From Dugong dugon (taxonomy: Eukaryota > Chordata > Mammalia > Sirenia > Dugongidae): a DNA stretch of 64,000 nt. Made by a program: the position numbers and the translations under genes. A model generated the notes under the pieces. The model was not told where the DNA came from. It did not search any database and worked only from the letters and a program-made list of their open reading frames with translations. The DNA is taken from contig CM057471.1 of NCBI GenBank assembly GCA_030035585.1, positions 69,774,319 to 69,838,318 on the forward strand. Reading direction: 5' to 3'. Positions 1 through 12,394 of this stretch are shown here, piece by piece (position 1 is the first letter of the stretch; each line of letters begins with the position of its first letter).

Positions 1-779
1 ATAAAATTTGTTTGGTGTAAAGTATTGTGCTTTATTCTGAGATTGTCCTGTATACATCTTTCAGTGTCAAAATGGCCTTTTATAAATGATGGTAAATTGT
101 AGTGTTTTTTAAAGGCTTCGACCAAGAAAAAATACCGCCAAATTTCTGTTGCCCTCCAAACTAATATTTCATGCAATTTCAAGGTCACAGAACCACAAAT
201 CTCAATCCCAACCAATAATATCCACCCGTATCATCACCAAACCAGAAAGGGGAAAGAAGAATCTGAGTAATTTGTGTCAGCCAAGACTGAAAGGAGGGGA
301 GAGTCCTGGTGGGGAAGGACCATCAATTCACTAAGGGACTAATCTTGAAATATCACTTGTTACCTATTTCTTAAAAACATTAAAATCTTCTGCCTGATTT
401 TCGAAGTCTTCATTAATGTGGGCAATGTCTGATACATGGTAGATACTCTGCCTACAGAACTGCACCTATCATTTCTCATGTCTTCCCAAGAAGTACCCTC
501 AAGTCCTGTCTAAAGCCAAGTCTGTATGTGTACAAATTCTAGTAACCTCTGCTACTGTGCTTTTCCTCTGTAAGAAGTGCAAAGCCCATCACTCCAAGTT
601 TAATTCACACTTTCTTTCAAGTCTTCCCCCACTTACTCCATCCTACATCGAACATTTCCTCCAAATTTCCGTTGTACTTACATAAGCTACACTACGTTAG
701 CAATTATATATTGTCTTTGACTATTACTTCCCCAACTACATGGAATTTGGCAAACGGTACGTGAGCCCTCAATAAGTGG
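1..779. other. Distal PPP6C 3' flank, nothing recognised
   Basis: AT-rich non-coding sequence. I see no conserved reading frame, RNA gene or clear repeat. It lies beyond the proposed PPP6C end, towards the next gene outside the window. Confidence 0.5.
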
Positions 780-935
780 CAGTGTTGGGCCAGGGACTGG
801 GTGCTTTATGTATGCTATTTTTAGTCGTGAGATCAACCCTGTATAGTATTAGCTCTTATTTTATACATAAGAAATTTAAGACTCAGAGAATCTAATTTGC
901 TCAGGGTCATACAGCTATAATAACCAATACGGCTT
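780..935 (-). mobile_element. MIR SINE fragment
   Basis: Diverged antisense MIR core: a gtgctttatgtatgct element, then a cttattttatacataagaaa stretch and a cagagaatctaatttgctca tail pattern (ancient mammalian-wide repeat). Confidence 0.5.
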
Positions 936-984
936 AAGTTGAAGGGCTTAAGATGCGCTATGGTATGCCCTATAGGGGTTCAAA

Positions 985-1080
985 GTTCCAGTTTCTTTTG
1001 TGCAACGTTGGGCAAGTTATGCTTATTCTAAGCCTGTTTCCTCATCTGAAGGAGATAATACAGAGCCGCAGTAAGCATTC
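985..1080 (+). mobile_element. MIR SINE fragment
   Basis: Sense MIR core: a gggcaagttatg element, then tttcctcatctgaaggagat and a decayed tail. Confidence 0.45.
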
Positions 1081-1859
1081 CACAAAATAGGACATGTACA
1101 GTACAGCTAAGAATGCTCAATACAGGCAAGGTGCTATTATTGCATGGCAGAGCTGCATTTTACATTTAGATCTCATTCCAAAACTTGTATTCTTTCCACT
1201 ATTCCACAATGTTTCCATGAAGGCTTTTATATCCCATTCCCATTTATACTCAAAAGCGGAGTGCTGAGAATAGTGGGTGCCCAGGGATTGAGTGGAAATA
1301 AACTTTTGTAATAAATTTTGTTGATATAAAAAAAAACCTCTATAAATTTCATGCATTTTTTTGTATTAATACCTGAATTATCCAAGCCAGCATAAGCTTA
1401 CTGTCATGAGGATAAGAAAGGCACATATTCACCAATGGATTGACAAGGAAATAGAAGACCAGGAGGGGAATAAGGAACCAGCCTTCCCAGAGCATCTACT
1501 CTGTGTTTGGCATCATGTTAGGGGACTTTACAACGTGTGTGTGTGCGTGGTGTTTTTATACCAAGGTGTATTTTGTCAGCACCACTGCACACTGTAAGTA
1601 CACAACTGAAAGATTTTGACGATCTCATGAAGCATGGTTCTGGGTACTGGATGCAGGGATTAACAATGAATATTGACTTTAAAGAACTGGAATACTTAGC
1701 TCAGAGTCAAATGGAGAACTAGAAAAAATTTCAGTTTTGTTTACCAAAGTCAAGCAACCAAGTGAAGCAATACGCATTTTTTAATTTAAATTGTTATATA
1801 AACAGCTAACTTCTTTTCAAGACATACTACAGACTATGCATTAGATGAAATTATTTTTC

Positions 1860-4857
1860 ACAAACTTCCTATAATCTTTTTATTAATTTACACTGAGGAC
1901 ATATAGCACCTTTCATCCAAAGAACTGACGGTGCTTTACAAACATTAGCATTTAAAAAACAATTACATTAAAAAATCTGGATTCTTGCTGTTAAATCTCT
2001 TCGACTCCAGATACACATTCTGGAAGCTGATGGAAAGCAATTCTATTCCTGACAATGAAGAAGCTCGGAAAGAGTCCTGTTTTGTTTTCACAATACAAGT
2101 ATTTTCCAAAACCTGGTTCTGGGCTTACAAAGCAAAAACACACACATCTTAATGCAATTAACAATATTTCAAACCTTGTATCAAAAGCAAAGCCCAGCCT
2201 TTAAGACGTCAAAATCTTCCAACAGTTCTAGACATCCAGACCGAGTAGGAGCTGATGCAGGTTGCATATTAGATGTATGTACTCTTGATTCAGGCTTTTT
2301 AGAATCACACTCAGATGAACACATGTAGTGAGATTTCTCAGGGAAAAGCAATAAGCTATAAAACGCTAGCCAAGAGCATATCAAGCAAGTGAGGAAAGGG
2401 AGTACATGGCAATTAAAAGTAGGCAGTTCTCACTAGAGCCTAGGACACTTTATTAGAAACCAAATATATCATAGGCAAATAAAAATAGTTACCCCCACCT
2501 CCCACCCCATTAATACAACATAAGGGATTTTACATTCAGCCTAGGTACAGGGAGTGACAGATCTTCCTGCCTACATATCTACGACTTGCAAATATCTTCC
2601 ACCACTTGATTATGCTACATAGTACATAGCCCTTATTTAACAGAGGGATCCAAATATTCCTCTTAGGCTTACAAAGTCCAATACATTCACTCTCTCTTCC
2701 CTTTACACGTCTAATAGTAAAAACTTTTTTTTTTTCATGCAAAAAGCCATTATTTAGTTGAAGAGAAATCAGGCAAAACAGATGGCAGTTAAGGAATGGA
2801 CAGAATACCACTGGCATGTGCCCAACTAGTGACAACAAATGCAGTATATCATGACTTAAAAGTCACATTACAGGGATAACTAAAACAACTACATCAGTCT
2901 AAGCTAAGGAATGTCAAGTAGGAAGGGTGGGCTGAAGGTTATCAGTTTTATTGGTACAACTTAAAAGCAGTGGAGAGCAAGCACTTAAATACAATTTATG
3001 GTAACGGAAAAAAATACTGTAGACAGCTGTTCAAAGACCACACCAAGTTGTCTGCATCATTAATTTCCAGTGTTTCACAATTAGTAAAATACACAGCTAC
3101 ATATCTCTGTAAGATAAAAATATCTTTCCCCCTGAATTACACTGGGATCAGGGCATTAACATGAAGCTACTGACCCAACATTAGTTCAAGTGTATGCAGC
3201 AAGAGTCTTAGCCACTTCTTTCACATAGCTATATAATTAAAAACTACACAAGGAGCTGGCTGGTAAGGAAAAAAATAAATAAAAACAGTATTGTGCTCAT
3301 TTAATGAAATGAAACCCTGATGAAAAATTATGTGCCAAGAAGCTTAGATTATAAGGATTTTATTGCATTTTTAGTAACCTGGTAGTTCTTATCCTGAAGG
3401 TGAAAAGGTGGTTTTCAAAACTACCTGAACAGATGCTAAAGTGCTTTATGAATTGGCTGGCTTCACAAGGATTTCTTGGAATGATAAAAATCATAGTAAA
3501 GGGATACCAACTCTTTCGAAAAATAGTAAATTCCAACATCATTTATGACCACAGTCATACGAGATACTGGAACACCCGTCCTTATTAAGTGGACAGTTGC
3601 ATATCAAGAACTGATCATCACAACCCTTTGGATATTCAAATTACTTACACAAAGCCGAAACATGGTACCACAGACCTTTACAAAAAGGACATTTGTTTCT
3701 TTCTACACTTTTAAAAATCTGCTTCAGATTACAGTTCACAAATACAAGAGGCCTGACTTTTCAACCTTTCCAGTTATAGTTAAAAAATGAACATTTTGTA
3801 AAAGTTAAGGTCAAGTGTTACACGAGAAGAAATGACTCCTATTGAAAAATACATAGATTTTACTTAATGATATTCATGATAGATTGTAAACTGGATTGAT
3901 CACATTCTATCCAACTGGTATCAAATGAATACATCAGCATTACAAGTATTAAATGTTTTTCTATTACTATAGAGGATATAAACCAAAACATTAATATGGC
4001 AGTTACGTTCTTTAGGCACAGTTTAGCGATTTTTTTTTTAAACAAATACTATTGAATTTCAATTGAAGTTTTTAAACTCAATAACCAAAGGGTCAAGAAC
4101 TCTGATTAGGAAAGACAAAAAAAGAGAATCATTTTAAACCAACAATGCAAGCTGTTTAAAACTTCTATCATTTAACCTATCTGGGTTCTATTTAAGATTA
4201 CTTTAGTAAAAAATACAAGGAATCTGAAAAAAGATCAGTACAATTACCTTAATGTACAAAGTCATAAGCTGAAGCAGTTTTTAACTAAAATTTAAAAACA
4301 CAACAAGGAGGGCAGCCCTTTAGACCAATTTATTTTATATCCATTTAAAATATCATCCAACAGAGGACAATGAAGTTTACAGCTGGAACAGGTATACATA
4401 ACTTGAGGCATCTGCAGTCCATCATGCCCACTGAATAACAACTTTGCTGCTGAAATTTCTTAAAACTTACCGAACTAAAAAAAAGGCTGAATGATACAAA
4501 AGGAGGAGTATTTCGGTGTAGACTGTTCTGTCAATTGGCTTTTTAAACAAAGGAAACACATCCTGTTTCCCCCAGACCAGTAAATAAGCAAGAGCTACAT
4601 GCAGCAGTGTATTAAGACATTTCTCAAGTCTTCTCAAATGAGTCCAGGTGGGGATGGGATGGGGGAGAAAACTGATAGAAAAACATTGCTATAGACACCA
4701 TAACAAACAATAAATTTAGATAATTTAAAATAAAAAAAGGCAAGAGGCAGCATTTCAGCAGCAAAGTGCTCAATAAAAAGTATATTGTAGAAGGTAATAC
4801 ACGAAAAGTTGGGTAAGAAGAGGGCAGGAAAACGGGTCAGCAGGATGGGCGAAGGCC
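1860..4857 (-). other. PPP6C: Probable PPP6C 3' UTR
   Basis: About 3 kb downstream of the stop is AT-rich and free of SINE or L1 insertions, in contrast to all flanking introns. That fits a long constrained 3' UTR. A minus-strand AATAAA at 1879-1884 is a plausible terminal poly(A) signal; other AATAAA matches lie inside the tract and could give shorter isoforms. The end point is inference. Confidence 0.5.
1879..1884 (-). terminator. PPP6C: Candidate PPP6C poly(A) signal AATAAA
   Basis: Reads tttatt on the plus strand, so AATAAA on the minus strand. It sits where the repeat-free tract ends. Chosen from several hexamers because human PPP6C has a roughly 3-kb 3' UTR (recalled), so uncertain. 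Confidence 0.35.
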
Positions 4858-5106
4858 TCAAAGAAAATACGGCGTCGTCGTTCTGGGAGGAATAACACGT
4901 TCTGAATCTGGAACTGCCCGGAATAACTTTGGTTCTCTTGTATTTACATCTTTGAAGACCATAATCGAGGCAATATTTCCACAACGATAGCAGTAATTAG
5001 GAGCAGACCATACTGTTACCAGCTTCTCATCAAACATAAATTTATAGCCTTCATGCACTAGTTGGTGTGCTCTGCAGATGAGTTTTAAGTTGTTGATATG
5101 AACAAA
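4858..5106 (-). CDS. PPP6C: PPP6C coding exon 7 and stop (residues 224-305)
   Basis: 82 codons plus TGA (4858-4860), from [20 protein letters not shown] to TTTPYFL. It contains ligand H237 and the [11 protein letters not shown] motif. The C-terminal Leu is the residue carboxymethylated in PP2A-group enzymes (family knowledge; not visible in sequence). Confidence 0.96.
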   Translation of the reverse strand, partial: FVHINNLKLICRAHQLVHEGYKFMFDEKLVTVWSAPNYCYRCGNIASIMVFKDVNTREPKLFRAVPDSERVIPPRTTTPYFL

Positions 5107-5447
5107 CTGTAATTTAGAAAGGCTTTGTAAGTATCCAACACAATAAAAAAAAAAAATCAGCCTACAAGAACATGATCATTTAAATAAAACGTCAAATTCT
5201 GTTGATGATTAAAGTTGTCATGATTATAGAATCCATTCTACAGTTATCCCCAGTTAAGTTCAATAGCAAATCAAATCACTCTGGCCTGACTCAATGATAC
5301 AGCTATCAAATCATAGAGTCACATAATTAATTAGACATTTCTGGGAAGAAAAGTGTTATGTAAATACTATCAAGATACAAAACCAAAAAGGTTTTCTTTT
5401 TTTAAAGTTTAATAATAAAGATAAATACTATTAATATCTAGCATTTA

Positions 5448-5651
5448 AACCAGTGCCACCCAGTAGATTCTGATTCATGGTGACCCCATGCTGTGTCAGA
5501 GTAGAACTGGGCTCCACAGTGTTTTCAGTGGCTGATTTTTTCGAAGTGAAAGTCAGGCCTTTCTTCCAAGGAGGCTCTGGGTGGACTCGAACCTCCAACC
5601 TTTTGGCTAGCAGCCGAGTGTGTTAACTGTTTGCACCACACCCAGGGACTC
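5448..5651 (-). mobile_element. AfroSINE-type tRNA-derived SINE, long form
   Basis: Lies in PPP6C intron 6. On the minus strand it has the tRNA-like head (A box near GTTAA, B box GGTTCGA-like) and the tail equivalent to GAATCGACTCGAtGGCA. It is flanked by a perfect 13-bp target-site duplication, tatctagcattta, at 5435-5447 and 5652-5664. It carries the extra internal segment of the long class. Confidence 0.9.
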
Positions 5652-5830
5652 TATCTAGCATTTAGTGAACGCTTACTGAGGGTTTAGTATGTGCAGTTTT
5701 TGCAATAATTCTGAAAGAGATTTATTATCCTTCTTTTGCAACTTAAAGAAACAAAGGCTCAAACCGGATAAATAACTTACCAAAGCTGCATCGGTGGGAT
5801 TAGAACCTAGTTCTCTGACTCCATTATGCT
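5652..5830 (-). mobile_element. MIR SINE, antisense, split by the preceding SINE
   Basis: Antisense MIR pattern: agcatttagtgaacgcttac, then a decayed gtatgtgcag core, aacttaccaaagctgcat, and a terminal gggattagaacctagttctc match. The AfroSINE at 5448 entered at its left edge. Confidence 0.6.
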
Positions 5831-6068
5831 GGATCACTTCCCAATATAAGCTCATCCCTACATGTATGCATGTGTGCATACTTTCTTTTTTTAAATGAAA
5901 ATAACTGAACCTCAAAAAGTCACCTATCTTGCCCTTCCTATTCTGTTATTTAACAGCAGTATTTGAAAAGGAAAAGAACGTTTATTTTACACATATTACC
6001 AAGTGAATGCTGGAATCGGTGCTTTCACTATGTGATCATATTTAACCATTAAGTAAAGATATATTTAA

Positions 6069-6155
6069 GTAAACTAGACTGGAAATTTGATACCCACGGC
6101 CACAATAGTTTGAGTAAACTAGACCAAGGTTTGTTATCTATGGCCACCATAGTTC
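6069..6155. repeat. Two-copy tandem repeat, period about 45 bp
   Basis: Two units begin gtaaactagac and end ggccac(a/c)atagtt, at 6069-6113 and 6114-6155. They lie 55-140 bp inside intron 6 of PPP6C, just past the exon 6 donor. Confidence 0.6.
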
Positions 6156-6209
6156 TTTATGCAATCCATTAGCAACCAACAAACCACTTTTCAAAAATGG
6201 TGAATTTAC

Positions 6210-6419
6210 CTCATTTGTGACCTTAGCTCCAAAAAGCCAGCCTGCTCCTCGGGGACTGATTGCCCAAGTATCCACATCTTCAGGATCTGACCAAACCAGG
6301 TCACAAAATGCTCCTTTATGAGGAATTTCCTGATTCCGTTCAATTGTTCGAATTTGATCCAGTGTTTTGATATCAGGAGATAAACCACCATGAACACACA
6401 AAATCTGCTCATCTATTAA
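6210..6419 (-). CDS. PPP6C: PPP6C coding exon 6 (residues 154-223)
   Basis: 70 codons from [16 protein letters not shown] to [11 protein letters not shown]. It carries H163 of the HGG motif and the DLVWSDP segment shared by PP2A-like phosphatases. The acceptor is CCCTAG and the donor GTAAAT. Confidence 0.96.
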
Positions 6420-6618
6420 CTAGGGGAAAAAAGGATAACAAAGAGTTAAATATAAAATGATATAACTCAGTTATATCCAAATCCATCAGTGAATGCTGAA
6501 GATCTCAATATAATTGAGATGGTAATCAGATAAAAATATGCAATGTGTTACTGGCAGGAAAATACTTGGAAGTTTTAAAAAAGATTCATATAAAAAAAAA
6601 AGGATTCATATAACTTAC

Positions 6619-6698
6619 AGCTGCTACTGTGAGCATGTCAAAAACTTTGGTACAGTATCTCCATGCATTAGCATTTCCATATTTGGTTTGGCACTCAT
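6619..6698 (-). CDS. PPP6C: PPP6C coding exon 5 (residues 127-153)
   Basis: 80 nt completing D127 and then [20 protein letters not shown] to VAA. The acceptor is TCACAG and the donor GTAAGT. Intron 5 below it is only 199 bp. Confidence 0.95.
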
Positions 6699-6892
6699 CT
6701 GTGAAAGAAATAGAAGAGTTCTCATTAATGAAGCTCTGAATTTGCAAATAAAAATAAACAACACACCCAATACTAGAGCAGCCTTCAGGACAAAAGAAAC
6801 TCAGCTTCAACTAGGATGGCAAGTTATGACACATATTTAGCCCTGGCAGGTCCATGAAGTCAAAAGAAGACTAGGGTCTCACTACATATACA

Positions 6893-6980
6893 TTTACTGC
6901 CATTGAGTCGATTCCATCTCATACTATGTATGTATGTGTGTGTGTATATACACACATATACCCACACACATACACACACA
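6893..6980 (-). repeat. SINE tail fragment grading into a TG/TA/CA microsatellite
   Basis: The piece actgccattgagtcgattcc is an antisense AfroSINE tail. It runs into alternating tgtg, tata and cacaca tracts, which are self-complementary and could fold into a hairpin. PPP6C intron 4. Confidence 0.6.
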
Positions 6981-7117
6981 CTAAGCATGTGGTCCTTCTT
7001 TTCATTCCAGGACTGGCCCTAAGAAGCAACTGAAATCACTGGCCAAAATGTTATCATCAGGAAGAGCTAAGTAGGAATTTGACACAACTCAAAACATGCT
7101 TTTGCCCACTGTTATTT

Positions 7118-7320
7118 TTGTTGTTAGTTGCCATCGAGTCAATGTGATTCACGGTAACCCCATGTGCTTCAGAAAAGAATTGCTCCATAGGGTTTTCTTG
7201 GCTGTAATCTTAAGGGAAGCAAATCACCAGGTCTTTTCCTCCACGGTACCACTGGGTAGGTTCGAACCACCAACCTTTAGGTTAGCAGTCAAGCACAAAC
7301 CATTTGTGCTACCTAAGGAC
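7118..7320 (-). mobile_element. AfroSINE-type SINE, long form
   Basis: Antisense copy with an RTE-like tail (ttgttgttagttgccatcga on the plus strand) and a tRNA-like head ending near 7320. Lies in PPP6C intron 4, head-to-head with the plus-strand copy at 7387. Confidence 0.85.
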
Positions 7321-7386
7321 CTTACTATGTTATGAATACTAGGCAGTTCTATCAAACTGATTATTTAATGTGTCTACCCTATCCTA

Positions 7387-7567
7387 GAAGCCCTGGTGGC
7401 ACAATGGTTAAGCACTCAGCTGCAAAACAAAAGGTCTGTGGTTCAAACCTACCAGCTGCTCTGTGAGAGAAAGATGTGGTAGTCTGCTTCCATAAAGATT
7501 TTAGCCTAGGAAACCCTATAGAGCAGTTCTACTCTGCCCTATAGGGTCGCTATGAGTCACAACAACT
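7387..7567 (+). mobile_element. AfroSINE-type SINE, long form
   Basis: Begins aagccctggtggcacaatgg (A box) with B box ggttcaaacc, then the long-form segment gagagaaagatgtggtagtc, and ends ggtcgctatgagtcacaaca. Flanks ccctatcctag and ccttattctag look like an 11-bp duplication with two changes. Confidence 0.85.
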
Positions 7568-8959
7568 CCTTATTCTAGCAGGATAATCAAATCAAACAAA
7601 ATTAGAGGAGCCTTAATTATAAGAGCTTGGATAATTCCTATCTCAATATTTCGAGGCCTAGGTTGTCTCATCTGAGATTTTCTGCAAACTGTACAACTAA
7701 ATACTTCAGCTCCAATAAGTATCCTTGTAGTCATCACTGAAGACAGACACTTCTGTTGTTTACACGATTAATAGAGTACACACGTCTTCTTTCAATTAAC
7801 ACCATGGAAGTTCTGCTTCTCCCAATTTTTTTAAAAAACTGACATCCCACTGTTGCCCCAAGTGTAGCTAAAACTGACAGAGAAAAAAAAGACTATGGGG
7901 CATGGGCAATCCTTATGATTTTCTAAATTATATCTCTTTATGAAGCAGGATCCTATGTAAACTTTCTTTTCGAGAACTCTAACATCGATCCCTGTTTGGT
8001 AGGAACCCTGTCCTTTTCCTCTTTACATATGCAAAGCACTTGGTTAATAACTGCCCAGTAAATGTTTGTCAGTTGGGACTGAAGGGCCAATATAATTAAT
8101 AACCATATATGGACATTATTATTATTTTAAAATCAAAGTAAAGTCTCATGATAACTAAACTTATCTCCCTCCTGAGATGCTGGTAGGCTTCCTTTTACTA
8201 AACCGAACCATAAAACCACTAGGTGAACAAAGCTTTGGATTTGTTTAAGAAAATTCAATACTAGATTTCATGCTGTTGTCATTTTCCTCAGTTAAGGCAT
8301 CTTGATTAAAACGTTCTCCTTCCTCTCCCCATTTTTTTTTCCTTTTGCCATACATTGATAAATACTAGTCAAATTCTGGGGTAAAATTATATGTAAAACA
8401 CCGTTCTTAGATAATTGGAGCTAGGTGCTTTTACAGAGCTCAAGCACCACATCATAACACACTATCCAAAATATTGATTGTTTTGCAAAAGGATCAAAAT
8501 TTGTATCTGAAATGGCAAATGGTATTATGTGAATGAAAATAAGTAACTTATAGAAAGGAGACAAATATTAATCATGTACCGTAGCAATTATTAATAAGAA
8601 AGTTATACAGAAATAATAAATTACCAAAATCTCTCAATTTAATAACTGATAACGGTTGACAAATTAAGAGAGTATAGCCTATCTCTATAGTAACAGAAGA
8701 TAACTCAAAATATAACATCTAAAACTAAAGGGTTCTGACACTAATATTTGCATCTCTCTCAATATCTGGCTCAACTGTGCTCAAGGAGTATTTATATTCA
8801 TGATCTCAACAGTTCTGCTCTCTCCTTCAAAGAACTTCTTAACCTCATTTTCTTACTTTCAAGTAAGTAAGTTTTATAGAAGCAGCTACTTTGCTTTTAA
8901 TGACTTAGTTCTTCTGTTTCTGACCCCTCCAATCCAGACATTCTGTGGGGCAAGAGATA

Positions 8960-9165
8960 AACATAAAAAGATATTCACTCAGCTATGTCTGTAATAGCAA
9001 CTCCAATGATAAAGGGACTGGTTAAATCAACTATCATACATCCATACAATGTTATAGGATGCAGCTATAAAAACGCCAATGACATAAAAAAAGGCAGTCA
9101 CATCATAGCATGACTCCATTTCAGTGTGTGTGTATGTGTGTGAATGAATGAATCAATTATATTAG
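8960..9165 (+). mobile_element. Old L1-type fragment
   Basis: The stretch around actggttaaatcaactatca and gttataggatgcagctataa resembles the conserved 3' ORF2 region of old L1 elements. It is followed by a short tg-rich simple repeat. Strongly decayed. Confidence 0.4.
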
Positions 9166-9169
9166 GACA

Positions 9170-9302
9170 GATTCTCAAACTTATGTTTGCAAAACATTCA
9201 CCTTCAGCAGAACCCGGGATTAGGAGGTCTGCAGTGGGGCCCAGCAATCTACATTTTTAACAAACACTTCAGGTGATTCAATACAGGTGAATTGAGAACT
9301 AC
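9170..9302 (+). mobile_element. hAT-Charlie fragment (MER20-like)
   Basis: Contains gtggggcccagcaatctaca and cttcaggtgattcaatacag, matching the MER20-type consensus as I recall it, and ends in a TIR-like gaattgagaacta. Confidence 0.45.
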
Positions 9303-9502
9303 ACCAAAAAGTTTTAACAGTGTTTTTCTCTCCATGGTATGATTTTCAATTGATTGGGGGACATAACATAGTTAAGAGGTGAAAAAAATGGAAAAAGATT
9401 ATCTGTATTTTCTAGTTTTACTATAAAGCACATAACTTCTGCAGCTTTTTTCTCCACAGAGGAAAAGAAAATATTCAGAATCAGACAAACAGAAGGTCTT
9501 AC

Positions 9503-9644
9503 CATAAAATCCATACACCTGTGTTATCTGTCTACTCTCATGATTTCCTCGTAAGAGGGTAATACGATCTGGCCATTTAGCCTTTAGTGCAAGAAGGTAA
9601 GTGAAGGTCTCCAAACTATAGTAACCTCTGTCTACAAAATCACC
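9503..9644 (-). CDS. PPP6C: PPP6C coding exon 4 (residues 80-126 plus one base)
   Basis: Encodes [20 protein letters not shown] through QVYGFY, with the second and third phosphoesterase motifs (GDFVDRG at 80-86, GNHE at 112-115). The acceptor is TTACAG and the donor GTAAGA. It ends in phase 1, and the split codon for D127 is completed in exon 5. Confidence 0.96.
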
Positions 9645-9809
9645 CTGTAAAGCAAAAGTTTATGGTTATAAACAATACAATAGTAAAATATTCTCTTAAA
9701 ATTATACCAAACTGTATAACTCAGAGACAGCCCACAATAACAATAAAGAATTACACACTGAATTATGAGGAAATTAGGTTTTAACAAAAAATTCAAATAG
9801 AAGTAAACA

Positions 9810-11800
9810 TGCTGTTTCTGCCAAATGTTTGTGCTAGTCTCATTAAGGAGGGGCTTACAGAAACTTGTGCAATTCTCTCAACCATTTCCCCTGCAAAATC
9901 ACCATTTTTAAATCCTCTATTACCTACATTAGATGGTCCTAAAAGGTCATACGTGAATCAAAATTTTTAAAATCAATTTTAAATTTTAAAAATCATTTTA
10001 ACTATATCGGAAGAGCTGCCTACTTGAAGAAAACAGTTTTGTAAGGCACATACCAAAATTAAAATAATTTTCTACTTTCAGCTTTGTATTTAACAACAGC
10101 ATATGATGACTTAAATATTTACATTTCCAATTAATGTTTTACTTGGGCCAATATTAGGCCAATGAGAAAACAGCTAAAAGAAGGTGACCCAGAAACTTTC
10201 AGAAGAAAAAGGATAGGAGGATTCAGGTAAAGTTCAATAGTAACATTTCATTACAAAAAGAAAGCAAGCAAACATTCACCTTAATACTAAATGTGTGTGT
10301 GTATATCCATGCAGCCACAGATTAGTACAGTAAGAGATGAAAATGAATGCTCAAAAAGTTTGATAAAATAACAGTAAATTGAGGATGTATGCTTTAAACC
10401 AGTGGTTCTGGGCTATTTTTCTGTCCCATCAATTACTGAAGGTTACAACCCAGTCCCATCTATACAGCAGTCTACTAAAGCAATGATTCTTAACTAGGGG
10501 ACAAAGCAAAATGGAGAAAAGTACAATTAAAAAAAAAATTCCTCTCGGGTGATTTTCATATTCAGACAGATGCCTTCTACTACCCACTGAAAATCATCTC
10601 TTCATATTTGAAACAGTAATTGTCACATAGCAATAAAATTATTATGCAATTTACATGTAATAAGTCATATCCTTTCAATAAATAAGCACTTGGTATCACT
10701 CCTGTTTACATACCATAAATATGTAGTTCGTGTCAGGAACCTGACCTCCAGTTCTGAATAGTTCACAAAGGTCATAAAACTATAAAAGAAAGGCAATATA
10801 TGCTGATTACAAATTCCTGTTAAGGAGTAAAATAATAAAACTGAGAGTGAAATGTATAAAGTAGTAGTTAATTAAAAGGACTTCAAATATTCACACTTAT
10901 AAAATGAAACAAAGTGTAAGCAAAACTGCAAAGCACACAGTTCCCAAGCTCAGAAAAAGCACTAAATAAAACTCACACAGTTACCATTAAGTCGTTCCTA
11001 GATCATTACTGTTATATGCCCGCCCTCTCGAATTTCTTTCATAGATTTCACCATCCATATCCTGAGAATTCTGAAATAAATTTATCAGTTATCTAACTTT
11101 TCATTAACCTAAGCTAACCACCCCCTCGTATTCAGGACCTATTTTAATAAGACAAAATAAACAAGTAGATAAGCGTTTTTTTCCAAAAATGAACTTACAT
11201 GATACTTCACAATGCCATTATAGATTGACCTACCTTCTTACACCCTAGTGTTGGAGAAGTGATATTCATAATATGTACCCTAAGGCTCCACAAACGTGGA
11301 ATCTTCTGAATAATCGGTGAAAAAGTAATCAGTAAAAAAGAAGAATTGTATATTTAATAAACTCAGTCAACTAGGTTATCCTAATCACCTGTCATTCAGG
11401 GTAAACACTTTACTGTTCTTTCAAAAACGGATTTTAGATTAAGGGAATTCACTGTAATGACAACAAATAATAATTTCCAAAACACTGATCTTTTAAACTT
11501 GAAAATAAAATTAACACAAATTTCTAACACTTAAGACAAAACAGTAGAGGACTCTTATTAGAGTAAAAAACAAACCTGAGATTTAAATGTTAACTACTGA
11601 CAGAAATGAGGCAATACCCTTTATAACAATGTTCCATAAACCTAGACACTCATAACTTGCTCAGATTAAAAAAAACAATAACACTTTAGGAAGTTTAAAA
11701 TAAAATTTTCAAACCCTCTAAAAAAATTGGCAAGCAAATAAAAGAAACATTCAATCTCAGTCAAGAGGCAGATTACTATTTGTTAAAAACATGTGCTACT
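9810..11800. other. PPP6C introns 2-3, no recognisable element outside exon 3
   Basis: AT-rich intron sequence around exon 3. Apart from that exon and a possible decayed hAT end near 10400-10500 (cagtggttctgggct), I see nothing I can name. Confidence 0.4.
10714..10779 (-). CDS. PPP6C: PPP6C coding exon 3 (residues 58-79)
   Basis: A short exon of 22 codons (FYDLCELFRTGGQVPDTNYI, then FM). The acceptor is TATAG after a weak pyrimidine tract and the donor is GTATGT. Both boundaries are phase 0. Confidence 0.95.
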
Positions 11801-11893
11801 TCTTTGTACTAGGTGAAGTCCCTGGTGCCCTCCCTGGGGCAAGATCGTTCCCATCCCACTGATATACATACAATGTGTGTGTATCGTATATCA

Positions 11894-11896
<3 letters not shown>

Positions 11897-11933
<37 letters not shown>

Positions 11934-11958
11934 ATTGACATATATATATAGTATGAGC
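11897..11958. repeat. (AT)n microsatellite
   Basis: Two runs of alternating at (about 34 nt and 13 nt) separated by gtaattgaca. PPP6C intron 2. Confidence 0.9.
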
Positions 11959-12394
11959 AGTAAAAAATATATACACATACAGATATATCCACATATATAA
12001 ATGTATCTTCCAATAATATACAGTTATAATATTTTTAGAAAGAAATCTGTCAAAAATATTTCTAGAACTATTAAATGTTTTTAAACTCTGGCCTAGTAAT
12101 TCCACTTCTATGACTATAGCCTAAAGACAAAATATATACACATGCATATATATGTGTGTTATCTCAAATGCTATATAAACATAAAAAAATGTATTACATC
12201 ATTACTTATAATAACAAAAGAAACACCCCTCATGACTAACTAAACTGTGTAGCAAAACAGAAAAATAATTAGGGAAAAGAATGGAGTACAAAACTATACC
12301 TTTACCGTAAACTACAAAATTTACTTTTTAAAAATTGAGTATGTATACACACAAAGTAGGGAAGGGAACATTTAAAAACTTTATAAAACAGTTG

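Noticed and set aside
11809..12105. 98-codon minus-strand frame rich in I, Y and H
   Set aside because: Translation of the (AT)n microsatellite.
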